DNA of 64,000 nucleotides. It comes from GCA-003244245 sp050699875. Lineage in GTDB: Bacteria; Actinomycetota; Actinomycetes; Mycobacteriales; Pseudonocardiaceae. The position numbers and the translations under genes are program-made. Location of the stretch: assembly GCA_050699875.1 (NCBI GenBank), contig JBOHFX010000153.1, forward strand, positions 24,563-88,562. Direction: 5' to 3'. Under the pieces are notes generated by a model, which saw only the letters and a list, made by a program, of their open reading frames with translations, was not told where the DNA came from and made no database searches. How positions within the stretch are numbered: the stretch's first letter is position 1; each line of letters starts with the position of its first letter. Of the stretch, positions 1-9,167 are shown in pieces.

Positions 1-1822
1 GCAGGCGCGGCGATGCCGTGTAGGTCTGCGTGGAGCGGATGCCGGTGGAATCAGGTGGGGAGGTGACCGAGATGACCATCTTGGTATCGCCGCCATGATC
101 CGGGAAGATGGTCGAGAACGAGGCTCCGGTGCTCGTCGTCGAAGGATGCACGTGACACGGGCCGCTATAGGGGCAATGCAGCAGCTGAATCGACCAGCTG
201 ATCTGTGCCGCTGGCAGTGAGCCGTCCTCTTGGTCGGTCGCGGACGCTGACAGCGCTACGGTGTCGCCCACGGCAAATGTCGAACCACTCGGTGGAGTTT
301 GCAATGTCAGAGTCGGTGCGTAGTTGTCAGGCACCACCGATAATGTTGCTGCTCCGGTGGCTCCCGTTGTGTCGCGCACGGTCAATGTCACTGTGTACGG
401 GCCGTGTCCAGCGTAGGTGTGGCTCGAACGGTCGCCATTTCCTTGCTGGCCGTCGCCGAAGGCCCACGAGTAACTGAGAGTGTCTTTGTCGACGTCGTAT
501 GAGCCGGTTGCGTCGAAGGTAACTGTGCGCGTCGCGGCGTCGACCGTGCTCGTCCCCTTCGCGACGGGAGCGTTGTTTGTTGTCGAGTAGTTGAGGCGGA
601 CTATCTGACTATTGGCGATATCCGTCCAGCAGATGTCGCCGCCCTGGCATGCGCGGATAGCTGTCATTGCGCCGAGTGAAGTGCCAACAGATACGGGCGC
701 GGACGTCAACGTCTGGCCATTAGTCCCGAGCGCCCACAGCTCTTGGCGGGAGTAATCACCTATAAAGGTCTTACCCACGTATTGCGCCGGGTATTTGGTT
801 CCGGAATAGACAGCCCCGCCCGTGATAGTCGCCGCTGCTCCATTATGCAGGTATGTCCACATCGGCGGTACACGATTGGTGGCGTATATCGACTGGCACT
901 GCGGGAGGTCCTTGTATCCGGTTGTTTGAGCGGTGCCTTCCCAGCACGGCCACCCGTAGTTTCCTCCGGCGTTGACGACGTCGAACTCTTCAGTGGTGTT
1001 CCAGCCGACAGCTACGGCGCCAATTTTGCTGGTATTCTGATCGCGCCAGAGCCGGTACGCGTTGCGGAAGCCATACGCGTACACCCGACTCTTCCAACTG
1101 TTTGGGTTCGCGGTATCGTAATAAGGGTTGTCGGTAGCACCGCGGCCGTCAGGCAAGACGTGGAAGATCTTTCCGTGCGGATCGTTCAGATCCTGGGCTC
1201 GAAGAGCCGCTGTATCTACTTTCGTATGGCTCGCGTCGTCTCCCTGACTGAAGAAAATTGAGCCGTCCGGAACCACAAGAAGGTCGCCGACCATGTGCGA
1301 GAGGCTGTTGTTAGTGAGCCCCTGACTTCCGTCCACCACGGCGCGGACAAACGCGATGCCCGTGGGTTGCGACGTGCTGTTCACCTTCCACGCTTCGACT
1401 GCACCAAAGCTGCTTGTGGACGATGCTTGACGCACATAGAGCACGTACACGACGCCCGATGTCGCGTAGTCCACTGCGGGAGTGATTGCGAGGAGGCCGG
1501 CGTCGGAGTCTGAACGTACGTTGGGGATCGTGCCGAGCAGACGACTACTGCCAATGTCAGGAACCCAAGCGATCTTGCCATTTTTGCCTGCGGCAAACAG
1601 GCCAGCTTCGACACCGGTTGACTGCGGCACGTATTTGATGTCGGTGAGGTTGTAAGAGCCCGCTCCACCGAGCGGCGTCGATGTGTAGACGAGCGAGAAC
1701 CCGGCGGCCAGGCTCGGTGCGGCTCCTGCGGACTCGGAAGTTGTGTAGCCGAACCCTGACAGCAGGGTAATAGCCATCACGATGACTGCTGCCCGACTAG
1801 CACAGGGACGCAAAACTCTCAT
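1..1822 (-). CDS. Secreted PQQ-type glucose/sorbosone dehydrogenase with PKD domain (partial, C-terminus off the window)
   Basis: The reverse strand is open from an ATG at 1822 to the window edge (about 607 residues), so the stop is not visible. It starts MRVLRPC, followed by a hydrophobic stretch and an AGAAPS-like cleavage region, so it is probably exported. Residues about 40-390 look like a GSDH beta-propeller (motifs NDPHGKIFHVLPDG, YGFRNAYRLWRD, VNAGGNYGWPCWEG). About 410-500 is a PKD domain (FDATGSYDVDKDTLSYSW, FGDGQQGNGD). The last 100 visible residues look like an Ig/PKD-like repeat (PSGSTFAVGDTVALSASATD). Known family members oxidise sugars with PQQ outside the cytoplasm; the substrate here is inferred. 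The frame carries no stops or shifts, unlike most neighbours to the right. Confidence 0.88.
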   Translation of the reverse strand, partial: MRVLRPCASRAAVIVMAITLLSGFGYTTSESAGAAPSLAAGFSLVYTSTPLGGAGSYNLTDIKYVPQSTGVEAGLFAAGKNGKIAWVPDIGSSRLLGTIPNVRSDSDAGLLAITPAVDYATSGVVYVLYVRQASSTSSFGAVEAWKVNSTSQPTGIAFVRAVVDGSQGLTNNSLSHMVGDLLVVPDGSIFFSQGDDASHTKVDTAALRAQDLNDPHGKIFHVLPDGRGATDNPYYDTANPNSWKSRVYAYGFRNAYRLWRDQNTSKIGAVAVGWNTTEEFDVVNAGGNYGWPCWEGTAQTTGYKDLPQCQSIYATNRVPPMWTYLHNGAAATITGGAVYSGTKYPAQYVGKTFIGDYSRQELWALGTNGQTLTSAPVSVGTSLGAMTAIRACQGGDICWTDIANSQIVRLNYSTTNNAPVAKGTSTVDAATRTVTFDATGSYDVDKDTLSYSWAFGDGQQGNGDRSSHTYAGHGPYTVTLTVRDTTGATGAATLSVVPDNYAPTLTLQTPPSGSTFAVGDTVALSASATDQEDGSLPAAQISWSIQLLHCPYSGPCHVHPSTTSTGASFSTIFPDHGGDTKMVISVTSPPDSTGIRSTQTYTASPRL

Positions 1823-2403
1823 TTTCGACTTGAGCCAGAGGATCATCGAGCTCAGCCACCCCTGCTGATCTCATGTTCGGGAAGCGCACTTCTTGGATAG
1901 TGCTGGCTGGCGATATTCGGTCAACGCCAATATGACCTGAGCGATGTGCTGCGACGAGAAAAGGTGACCGTTAGCCGAATTCGACGCTGCTCTTCCCAGC
2001 GCCTGCTTGAAACCAATCACCGAGTGAATGAAGTCGTGGTCGTTTGGCATGTGTTTGACCGTAAGAATCGGTGTGACAGTTAGCCCCGACCGGACTGTGT
2101 GCCCGCGAGGGGCGTACCTCACTCAGCTGAACATTCAGAGATGAACAGGACATGCTATCGAGGTTCACGCCGAACGTCGAAGTGTTGAGCTACGGGTATC
2201 CCGACAGCGCCTGACCGTTTGTGCGTTTACCCCTTCTGCCAGGCCCCGTGCTTAGGCATTCTGCTCATGCCTACTCCCCGTCATCTAGCCCTGCCTGGTT
2301 TCAGAGGATGGGCGCCGTATTGGTCTCAGTTGATGGGTTACGGTGCCTAGTTGGTTTGCGGTTGGTGGGACCGTACGCCTCCTGGCGGTGCAGTTCCTTA
2401 TCC

Positions 2404-2450
2404 CTAGCGCCGCTTGGGCGCTAGAAGGTTGACACTTGAGTCAACCTTCT
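2404..2450. other. Two adjacent perfect hairpins in a gene-free stretch (1823-2633)
   Basis: CTAGCGCC/GGCGCTAG (2404-2411 with 2417-2424) is followed at once by AGAAGGTTGAC/GTCAACCTTCT (2423-2433 with 2440-2450). There is no T-run, so an intrinsic terminator is doubtful; an old transposon end or operator is possible. Nothing else between 1823 and 2633 looks convincingly coding. Confidence 0.45.
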
Positions 2451-2633
2451 CAGGCGGTCATTCGGGCCTCGGGTAGGGGAGCGCCTTCGTTAGCCTGGCC
2501 GGGAGAGCGTGCTCGCACACGCGGGGTTGTCCGCCGCTAGGTGATTCACCTTCCTGCGCGTGCCGGGTCTGCTTCGGTCGCCGGCAAGCCGCAGCCCGTG
2601 TGGTCGACCGGGTCATCGGTCGGTGAGACCCTG

Positions 2634-2966
2634 GTGGCTGTGTTGCATTGACCGGTGTATGGGCAGGTCGCTGCGGGTCGCCGTGGTCACCTCGCTCGGT
2701 CGTGGGCCGTGTTCGAGGGCTCGGGTGAAGAACCGGCGGCCGGCCGCCAGGTCCCGCCTCTCAGCGACCAGCACATCGATGACCTGCCCGAACTGGTCGA
2801 TCGCCCGATACAGAAAGACTCACCGCCCGGCGACCTTGACATACGTCTCGTCCGAGCCAGCAATCACCCGCGGTTGTGCCGACCGGGTCGGGCTGCGTCG
2901 ATCGGCCAGCAACTGCTCCACGTCCCGGGAGGAGAGCCCTAGCGCAGCTACCAGCGCACCGCCACC
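2634..2966 (-). pseudogene. IS6-family transposase remnant
   Basis: The reverse strand reads GLSSRDVEQLLADRR, then SDETYVKVAGR, a stop codon, and YRAIDQFGQVIDVLVAERRD with RRFFTRALEHG. These are the helix-turn-helix and DDE core of IS6/IS26-type transposases (for example DETYVKVxGxWxYxYRAxD). The DHVTVYRW segment between helix-turn-helix and DDE is missing, one in-frame stop is present and the C-terminal part is deleted. A GGCTGTGTTGCA sequence at 2634 resembles the terminal inverted repeat seen intact at 15369. It is clearly inactive. Confidence 0.8.
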
Positions 2967-3055
2967 AGGATCACCTCCGGTGGAAGCGGAAACCGGCGAA
3001 ACCAGACCTCAGCGTGGGCACTCGGGAAGGACGACGACGCAACAGCGCCGGCCGT

Positions 3056-3145
3056 GTCCTTGGCGATCCGAGCCATCGTCGCCAGCCCACCCAGGTCAGA
3101 CGCCCTCACGGTAAGCCCAGATGTGCTGTCGATCGTCCTTCATGT
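3056..3145 (-). pseudogene. hicA toxin gene fragment
   Basis: About 90 bp closely match the 3' half of the intact hicA at 22328-22531. On the reverse strand it encodes KDDRQHIWAYREGV and ARIAKD, equivalent to KDDRQRIWAYHEGV and ARIAKD in the intact copy. The reading frame is broken and both ends are missing. It sits upstream of the IS6 remnant in the same order and orientation as hicA-hicB-IS6 at 22 kb, so it is probably a decayed second copy of that module. Confidence 0.75.
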
Positions 3146-3184
3146 TCAGATGGTCTTCAACACGCTACCACTGAGCGCCGCCGG

Positions 3185-3304
3185 TCACATCTTGCGGATG
3201 TGCAGATAGCGACGGATATCTCGGGTCGAACCCAATCCGAGACCAATTAGGCCAAGGACGATGATCGCTGCCAGGACTGCCGCGAAGTAGCCAAGTACGC
3301 ACAT
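3185..3304 (-). CDS. Small single-pass membrane protein (39 aa, DUF6893-like)
   Basis: An ATG at 3304 preceded by an AGAGGGGG ribosome-binding site opens a 39-residue frame. It has one hydrophobic helix (AAVLAAIIVLGLIGLGLG) followed by a basic tail, RDIRRYLHIRKM. Many actinobacteria encode proteins of about 35-45 residues with exactly this design, one membrane helix and a R-RYLxxRRM-type C-terminus, and their function is unknown. The clear ribosome-binding site and family-like ending make this more than a chance frame although its neighbours are debris. No partner gene is adjacent. Confidence 0.62.
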   Translation of the reverse strand: MCVLGYFAAVLAAIIVLGLIGLGLGSTRDIRRYLHIRKM

Positions 3305-3956
3305 GTGTCCCCCTCTGTTTCAGCGGTTCGCCACCCTACCGCATCGAGGCGACTACCCTCTGCAGGCTGATGGGTTTTGGAGGAGCTTACCTACCGACCG
3401 CCTCGATGGCCTCATCAATGTGCGCCCACGTCGGCTGCAACCCTCCTTCGGTGCTGACCACTGGCTGGGCAACATCGCCGCGCACTCGGTGCGCTACAAG
3501 ACCCTGGTTACCGCAAGCCGCTGACCGTCGAGGACGCCATGGCCAGCGCCACTACAAGACGACCCTGTGCAAGAACCGGTTGTCGCAGACACCAGCGCGC
3601 CCCGCCCACCGCCGTTTCCACCGGATAGCAACGGGCATGCCGATGCCCACAACGACAGCAGCACGGGCGGTGTGCACCCCGACCAACGCGGCGGCATTCA
3701 CCCGGTCAACATCGCCCGCGTTCGCCTACTGGAATGTCACGGTCCTGTCCGATCGGTAGTTGGACGGGTTGGTGTCGCCCGGCATGGTAGTCCTCACACC
3801 TGCAAGTACCTCGGTGCCTGGTTCGACAGGTTCTTCACCTGGATGTCGCGGGTATATGTGGCCCCTGGTGCGATCGGCGGCACCGGGCAGACAAACTGGC
3901 TGTTGTACGTACCTGGCACAAAGCTGCGATCGGTGCTCACTTCGGTGGGACGTGGG
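3305..3956 (-). other. Eroded region without an intact gene
   Basis: Protein-like reverse-strand fragments occur in different frames, including VVSTEGGLQPTWAHIDEAIE (ending near 3391), VNAAALVGVHTARAAVVVG, and a piece ending near 3794 that contains PGATYTRDIQVKNLSNQ. No fragment has a credible start, ribosome-binding site and stop together. The last one looks like the C-terminus of a secreted protein, but its family was not recognised. Confidence 0.4.
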
Positions 3957-4034
3957 CGCCAACTCGACGTGGTGGGTGTCGCGATGGTTATCGACGCCAA
4001 TGACGGCGTCGATGAGTTCTGCCAACATGGGCAC
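3957..4034 (-). pseudogene. IS110-family transposase N-terminal fragment
   Basis: A short frame starting at the ATG at 4028 reads MLAELIDAVIGVDNHRDTHH. This is the conserved first motif of IS110-type DEDD transposases (xVIGVDxHRDTHxVEIA), carrying the first catalytic Asp. Homology ends after about 25 codons and unrelated sequence follows, so only the extreme 5' end of the element is left. Confidence 0.68.
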
Positions 4035-4284
4035 TGGTCGGTGATCCTTTCTCGAGGCACGGTCAACGTCGACACCGGCCTGGGTACGGGTCACCGGAGT
4101 GGCATATCTGTGATGAGTCACGCCCTCGGGCGGACATGCTTCTGATCGCCGGGTGGGTCAGGCCGGTGCCGGTAACCACGATGGACAGGTCACACCAAAG
4201 CACGCCGAAGCGGCCAGATCATGGTCGAGTCACAATCCAGTCACCGACACCAGCCTCGTGGGCCTCCATCAGGAGCACCGCAAC

Positions 4285-4412
4285 GACACTCACAGATCAT
4301 GGGTAGTCCGCTGGCACCTGTTCTACGGGCTCGTACCGTGACGTGGAGGAGCTGCGGGCCGAACGGGGCATCATCGTCGCCATGTGACGTCTATCGGTGG
4401 GTGCATTGTCGG
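4285..4412 (+). pseudogene. IS6-family transposase helix-turn-helix fragment
   Basis: Across two frames the forward strand encodes WVVRWHLFYGL, then YRDVEELRAERGIIV. These match the IS6 consensus VRWYLxYGLSYRDVEELLAERGIEVDH. At least one frameshift separates the halves, and the DDE core is absent. It lies opposite in orientation to the IS6 remnant at 2634-2966. Confidence 0.6.
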
Positions 4413-4646
4413 GATACTCCTGGTATCCCGACGTGCCTCAGGGACAATCGTTACCAGCGACCAAACCAGTCGGTGGCTGATCTCGTCGACTGTGCGACCA
4501 GGCTAAGTATGCACTCGATACAGATGCGATCATGCTGCCCGAAGGGGTAGCATAATTCCGCTGAACGTGCTGGCTTTGGTGCGCATGCGCGGTGAGGTTT
4601 CTCACGCATCGGATGTATCATCCGGGATTACTGGCAAGGAGTCAGG

Positions 4647-5084
4647 TTGGACAAGGAAACGGCAGACATCACAGAGAGGCGCGTGGCTCGGCTTTACCGA
4701 TCCGCCGCCATCAGTAACTTCCTTGTGACGGTTCCGGCATTTTTCGCTTATCGCAAGTACATTGACCGCTTCTTTTCCGAGAAGCCTAACTATCCCTTCT
4801 TGGTCCATATCTGGAGTGGTATGGCATTTCTCTGGGGAGTGATGTTCTGGGAGATCGCGAAGGATCCGGTCAAGAAGCAGGCTCTGGTCAAGTACAGCTA
4901 CCTGGAGAAGGCCGTGACATCGGCGAGCGTCGTCGCGGCTGTGGCGTTGCACGATAAGCAGAAAAGCGCCAAGCTGCCACTGCGGGTGCTCGCTGGTGTC
5001 AGCCTCACCGATATCGTGTGGATCCCGCTTTTCGTGCGAGCCCACGGCAAGCTCCGGGCGCTGCGTCGCGGCCAGGATGCGTGA
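4647..5084 (+). CDS. Small integral membrane protein, unknown function
   Basis: The frame uses a TTG at 4647 chosen because AAGGAG (4636-4641) lies 5 nt upstream; it encodes 145 residues. Hydrophobic segments lie at about residues 20-36, 52-72, 88-106 and 112-130, giving up to four membrane helices with a basic C-terminus. The N-terminus is polar and charged (MDKETADITERRVARLYRS). No catalytic motif is visible and the family was not recognised. It stands alone between remnants. Codon use is ordinary for the window, and the AT-rich TAGCATAAT near 4547 could be its -10 region. Confidence 0.75.
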   Translation: MDKETADITERRVARLYRSAAISNFLVTVPAFFAYRKYIDRFFSEKPNYPFLVHIWSGMAFLWGVMFWEIAKDPVKKQALVKYSYLEKAVTSASVVAAVALHDKQKSAKLPLRVLAGVSLTDIVWIPLFVRAHGKLRALRRGQDA

Positions 5085-5482
5085 CGCATTGGGCCCCTGA
5101 CGGTCGCCGCGTAAGCGATGTCGGCGTTGATGTGGAAGGCGGCCTGAGTATGGGGTGCGGCCCGCGCCTGAGCTGCTCCGCCGGCTGGTTGCCCAGGTCA
5201 GGGGGTCTGTTGTCGGAGCAAATAGCCCAAATCGGCGACCGCAGCGCGCACAGCATCCCGATCATGGCGTACTCGCCCGTAGGCCAGGGACGTATCCTCG
5301 CCATCCCGCGCTGGTCGAGGTCGCACGCAACTACCTGCGCGGCACCGCAGTGGCGCCGCGCACCGCGGTGCCGATCCACCAGGCGCTGCTGCCAGCGCCG
5401 GATCCAGGGTCGGTTGCTGGTGTAGAGCGGCAACGCAAGGGGTAGAGCCACAGCACGTGCATCCGGGTGAGAGGAGCCGCAG
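5085..5482. other. No supported gene
   Basis: Frames are open on both strands because of high GC, but none has a start, ribosome-binding site and family resemblance together. A reverse-strand piece, YGRVRHDRDAVRAAVADLG (near 5200-5290), is protein-like and may be an eroded gene end. Confidence 0.4.
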
Positions 5483-5719
5483 ATGGGCACGGCAAGTCAA
5501 GAGACTGGTCCTATCACGGGGACTAAGGACAAGGACTACAACCTGATCTGGTTCGTCGAGCAATGTCTAAGCAACGTGCTTCGCCTGGAGACCTACATCC
5601 AGGACGCCGAACGCGACGGGGACGGGGAGTTGGCCGAGTTTTTCCGCCGCGCCCAGGGAGAGAGTCGCAGGGGGGCCGAGCAAGGCAAGGAGCGCCTGCG
5701 CACGCGCCTGGCTGCCTGA
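5483..5719 (+). CDS. Conserved actinobacterial small protein (78 aa)
   Basis: An ATG at 5483 follows GAGGAGCCGCAG, a good ribosome-binding site. The protein is short, soluble and mostly helical. Its N-terminal motif ETGPITGTKDKDYNLIW is followed by FVEQCLSNVLRLETYIQDAE and an alternating acidic/basic helix ending GKERLRTRLAA. This arrangement recurs in uncharacterised actinobacterial proteins of about 75 residues; the domain has no assigned function. It has no cysteines, signal peptide or membrane segment, and no operon partner is left beside it. Confidence 0.82.
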   Translation: MGTASQETGPITGTKDKDYNLIWFVEQCLSNVLRLETYIQDAERDGDGELAEFFRRAQGESRRGAEQGKERLRTRLAA

Positions 5720-5964
5720 CGTCATGACACGGGAGCCGATCCCATGGACTATGGGCTGCCATCAACAGCCATTGAAGGCGATTCGCGGGCGATCTTGCTG
5801 AACGCGCGTTCGGAAGTATTGCGCTGCTTGTTACTTTCGGTGTCGAACGCCGGCGGTCGCTCGCCGGTGGAACCCTTGGCAGCGCGAGTGTTGTGCTGAT
5901 CGTCCTCCTACGGAATCGTCGCCTCGATGCGACGTCGCCGTAGGAGGGCGCGGATCGAGTACGT

Positions 5965-6669
5965 CTCGTCTACTGCGATGTCGATCCTCTATTCGGTGAC
6001 CTGCCGGCGTTCGAGGAGACGCTGCGCACGGTCATCAACTGCGGGTGATCGTCGACCTGGTCCCGAACCATTGCTCAAGTGCTCACCCGCTGTTCCAAGC
6101 AGCACTGGCAGCCGGGCCGGGCAGCCGGGCACGCGCGCGCTTCCACTTCGCGCCTGGTCGAGGGCCGGACGGCGCGGTGCCGCCGAACAACTGGACCAGC
6201 GTGTTCGGCGGCCCGGCTTGGACGCGGATCAGCGAGCCGGACGGGCTGTGGGGTGTCCCGCGACGGCTGCCGGGTTCCCCTGCCGTGGCGACGGGACGTG
6301 AGCGGGACGCACGGCTTCTCGACGGCGCCGGCGCGATCGCCCTGGCTTTCAGTCCCGGCGGGCTGGGGCGCGTACTCGGTGGAAGCGCAGAAGGCGGACC
6401 CGGCCTCCCCGCTGCAACTGTGCCGAGCCGCGCTAACCCTGCGCCGCCGGCTACACGCCAGGGGCCTTCTGTCCGTGGACGATGCCGTGGGCGTTGACAT
6501 CAACGCCCACGGGCGACTGGTGGTGCGCAGGGGTGAGGCGATCGCCCTCGTCCTGGCGATGGGAACCACGCCGGTCCGCTTACCGCCGGGCCGGCTCCTG
6601 GTAGCCAGCGGCGCGCTCACCCCCGACGGCCTGCTACCCCCGGACACCACCGCATGGCTGCGCTGCTGA
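5965..6669 (+). pseudogene. GH13 alpha-glucosidase (alpha-amylase family), internally deleted
   Basis: The 5' part reads YCDVDPLFGDLPAFEETL and then, after a frameshift near 6050, RVIVDLVPNHCSSAHPLFQA, which is GH13 conserved region I. WTSVFGGPAWTRI follows. Around 6250 the frame jumps to SRDGCRVPLPWR, which in intact enzymes lies near the end of the barrel. It continues to a normal C-terminal beta domain ending PDTTAWLRC. The central catalytic regions II-IV, a few hundred codons, are therefore missing. Ancestral role: hydrolysis of alpha-1,4/1,6 glucosides. The gene is dead. Confidence 0.85.
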
Positions 6670-6718
6670 GACCGAAACTGCTGCTCACGACAACCTCCTG
6701 AGGGGCGGACGGCACGGC

Positions 6719-7226
6719 TCAGCGGAGCCGGAACAGGTCCTCCCCGGCCCGGGGCACCACCAGGGTCTCGGGGGCAGTCGCCCACGCTTCGAGGTCGATC
6801 GCTGCCGGATCCAGGTAGTCCAGGTTCACCGCCCGCACCCGCTGTTCGGGGATGCCGGTAGCCAGGGTGACCGTGACCCGGCCATGCTCCTCGCCGGTGG
6901 TCTCGTCGTAGGTTCCCGCGCCGCGCAAGTGGGTGGAGTGCGCCAGGACGCCCCAGGGTACGACCCGGAAGCGGTCCCACTGCTTCACAAAGTAGTCCCG
7001 GCAGTGGTAGCCCACCTCGGAGATCTCTGGGTGAGTGGCGGCGATCTCGTGCACATGGGGCGCGTAGACCACGACCTGGCCACCATCGATGACGACCGGC
7101 TCGACTTTGTACGCCCTGGGCAATCCGCAGCGAGAAGGACGTTCGGAAGACCTCAGCGTTCTCGCCCCCGTCATACAGCCACGCGGAGAGCCAGGCCTTC
7201 GCTTCGGACAGCGGAAGCGCGCTCAT
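6719..7226 (-). pseudogene. LarA-like (nickel-dependent lactate racemase family) gene, truncated and frameshifted
   Basis: The main piece (7110-6719) contains VEPVVIDGGQVVVYAPHVHE, DYFVKQWDRF, GVLAHSTHLRGAGTYD and VTVTLATGIPEQ. This is the C-terminal signature of LarA/DUF2088 proteins (APHxxEVSxxHP, GVLAHSTHVRG). Upstream, in another frame, is SEAKAWLSAWLYDGGENAEV followed by FRTSF, so a frameshift lies near 7095-7110. The N-terminal domain with its ligand-binding residues is absent. It is non-functional; the ancestral substrate is unknown because the family acts on several 2-hydroxy acids. Confidence 0.75.
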
Positions 7227-7321
7227 GGACGAGAATTGCCGTCCGCTAGCCTGTCACCGCCCACTGGGCAGCCGTGCCGGTCGCTGGGCTCACTTCGCCG
7301 GTCTGGTGGCGTAGAGGTGAC

Positions 7322-8440
7322 TCATCGTCTCGGGGTGAGCGGCGCGATCGTCTGGCTCAGCAGGTCGGGCTTGGCACTGTCACGTATGAGGTGTGGGTAC
7401 CACTCGCCGCCGTGGTGGTTGATCGAGTAGTTGATGAGGGCGCCCTCGTTGTTGACAAGCATTTGAATCGGTTCCTTGGAGGCGTTTGCTGCTCTCACCG
7501 CGTCACGTAGGGAGTCGGGTGAAAACGCCCTGCCGTCAACGGCGGCAACTGTCATTCCGGGACCGAGCTTGGCTTCTGCTGCAGGCATCCCCGGAATCAC
7601 GTCGGTGATGAGGCCGTCTGTGTCCAGCCGTAGACCGAGCGAGTAGCCCATCTCGACGCGTTTGCGTGCCGCTTGCAAATCCTTTGTTCGCTGGCCCTGC
7701 TCGGCATCGTAGGCAAGCCGCCAACCGCCGCGCTCGATGCCCCCGAGTGGGGCGTTGAAGTCGGTCGTGTAGAGACGATGGTTGAAAAATGTCCGCCAGT
7801 CCTAGGGCGCGACCTCGTTGAGTTTCGCCACCACGTCGTCGAAGGTGTACGGCTTGACTTCCGGTGGTCCCGGCTGCCCGCCATGGAAGCGGCGGCAGAA
7901 GTCGTCCAGCGAGCGCTGTCCCGAAGTGAGCTGGCGGATGAGCGTGCGGCATCGAGCCAGATGAGCCAGCCCTCATTGTAGAAATCAACGCCGTAGTGCT
8001 CGGCGCCAAAGAGCGCCTTCGCCTCCTCGACGAGCTTCCGCATTGCAGAAGACGAAAAGGTGTGGGGTCGTCGAGGAATCTGAACTGAGGCGGCCCGCGG
8101 AGGTCGGCGCCAGGAACTCGAAGCTTGCCTCGACGGCGGCCGTGCCCTGCGGTACATCAATGTGGAAGGCGTACATGTCAACGGGGTCGCGCCGCCACGG
8201 GAGAGTCTTTCCACTCGCCGTGAATTTCAGCCCAGACAGGTTGATGATCACCCCGGTCGGCCCATGCGTGCCCGGAATCCACTTCGGGTAGAAGAGCGAT
8301 TGTTCCTCGTGCAATAGCTGACTCGTCGCAGTAGGCGCAAACTACGATTTGACTGTCCAGGTGCGGAAAATCGTCTCGTCTTCGAGTCCGCTCGATATGT
8401 TCCGGCTCGATCATCACTCCTCCTCGCCGAGGCCCCTCCA
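7322..8440 (-). pseudogene. M61-family (glycyl aminopeptidase-like) peptidase, multiply disrupted
   Basis: Pieces in several frames follow the M61 order on the reverse strand. The N-terminal domain comes first (SLFYPKWIPGTHGPTGVI, DPVDMYAFHIDVPQGTAAVE), then a central YGVDFYNEGWLIWLDA. A C-terminal PDZ domain follows (EMGYSLGLRLDTDGLITDVI, AEAKLGPGMTVAAVDGR). The zinc-binding HExxH segment that should lie between the first two pieces is missing, and frameshifts occur near 7690-7980 and again near 8310. The last 118 codons (7678-7322) remain open, but no start or ribosome-binding site indicates separate expression. Confidence 0.82.
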
Positions 8441-8546
8441 CGTCGGCCGGGAACGGCACTCAACTCACAGAAGCTACTTTTGTCGCGACTTACACGAATT
8501 AGCACTTGCTTGAACTTTCCTTAATCGGCGCCCCACGGGCCAAGAC

Positions 8547-8879
8547 CGCCGTCGAGCATCAATCCTCGCTCTCGGCGAGGTTGCCGAGCAATTCCTGGCC
8601 GGCGCGGCCGCGGCGGGGGTGAGCAAGCTGCCCACAGAACTCGCGCAGCTGCTCACCCTGCGTGCTGCGCACGGGCACAACGCGCTGATCACCGCACTGC
8701 AACGGGCCGTGCACTTCCGGCGCTGGCGGGCCGATGACGTCCGCTCGATCCTGGCCGCGGCCGGCGCCGCACTCCAGCCCAGACCCTCAGGCCAGGCCTT
8801 GGTGCTGACTCTGCCCTCGGTGCCGACCCGATCATTGAACGACTACGCCATCGACACCCACGGTGGTGATCCATCGTGA
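8547..8879 (+). pseudogene. IS21-family transposase IstA, C-terminal remnant
   Basis: An open frame without a proper start encodes ILALGEVAEQFLAG, then HNALITALQRAVHFRRWRAD and GQALVLTLPSVPTRSL. This ends like IS21 IstA proteins (RAVxFRRWRAxDVRSIL, PTRSLxxY). The integrase core and the left end of the element are gone. It overlaps the following istB start by four bases (GTGA), the normal IS21 arrangement. Confidence 0.75.
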
Positions 8880-9044
8880 GCACGGCGCCACCGCCGCTCG
8901 CGGCCGATCTCCACGACGGGCAAAAACGGCTCAAGATGGTCGCGATGCGCCGGCTGGCCCCGGAGCTGGGCCGCTTGCTGCCCGAACACACCACCGCCGT
9001 CAACCTCGTTGGCCACCAGCGGGGACCATCTCTTGGCCGTTGAC
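8876..9044 (+). pseudogene. IS21-family helper ATPase IstB, N-terminal remnant
   Basis: A GTG at 8876 overlaps the istA stop. The frame reads DLHDGQKRLKMVAMRRLAPE, the N-terminus of IstB-like proteins (DxGLKRLKLAAMRRLAPEL). It then departs from the family and stops after 55 codons, so the Walker motifs are lost. The element is immobile. Confidence 0.7.
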
Positions 9045-9167
9045 AGAGCTGTAGGTAGCTGTCCCTAGTGGGGCTTGGCGTCATCCTTTCGTCAACTGTT
9101 GGGCCCTGTTTTGTCATCTTTGGGAGGCAGGGTCGTCGTCTTGGCATCGGGGGCTGAAGGAGGGTAA

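Noticed and set aside
6075..7226. Long reverse-strand open frame of 383 codons across the GH13 and LarA-like pseudogenes
   Set aside because: Only its first 40 codons resemble a protein (LarA-like); the rest is a high-GC shadow of the forward GH13 remnant.
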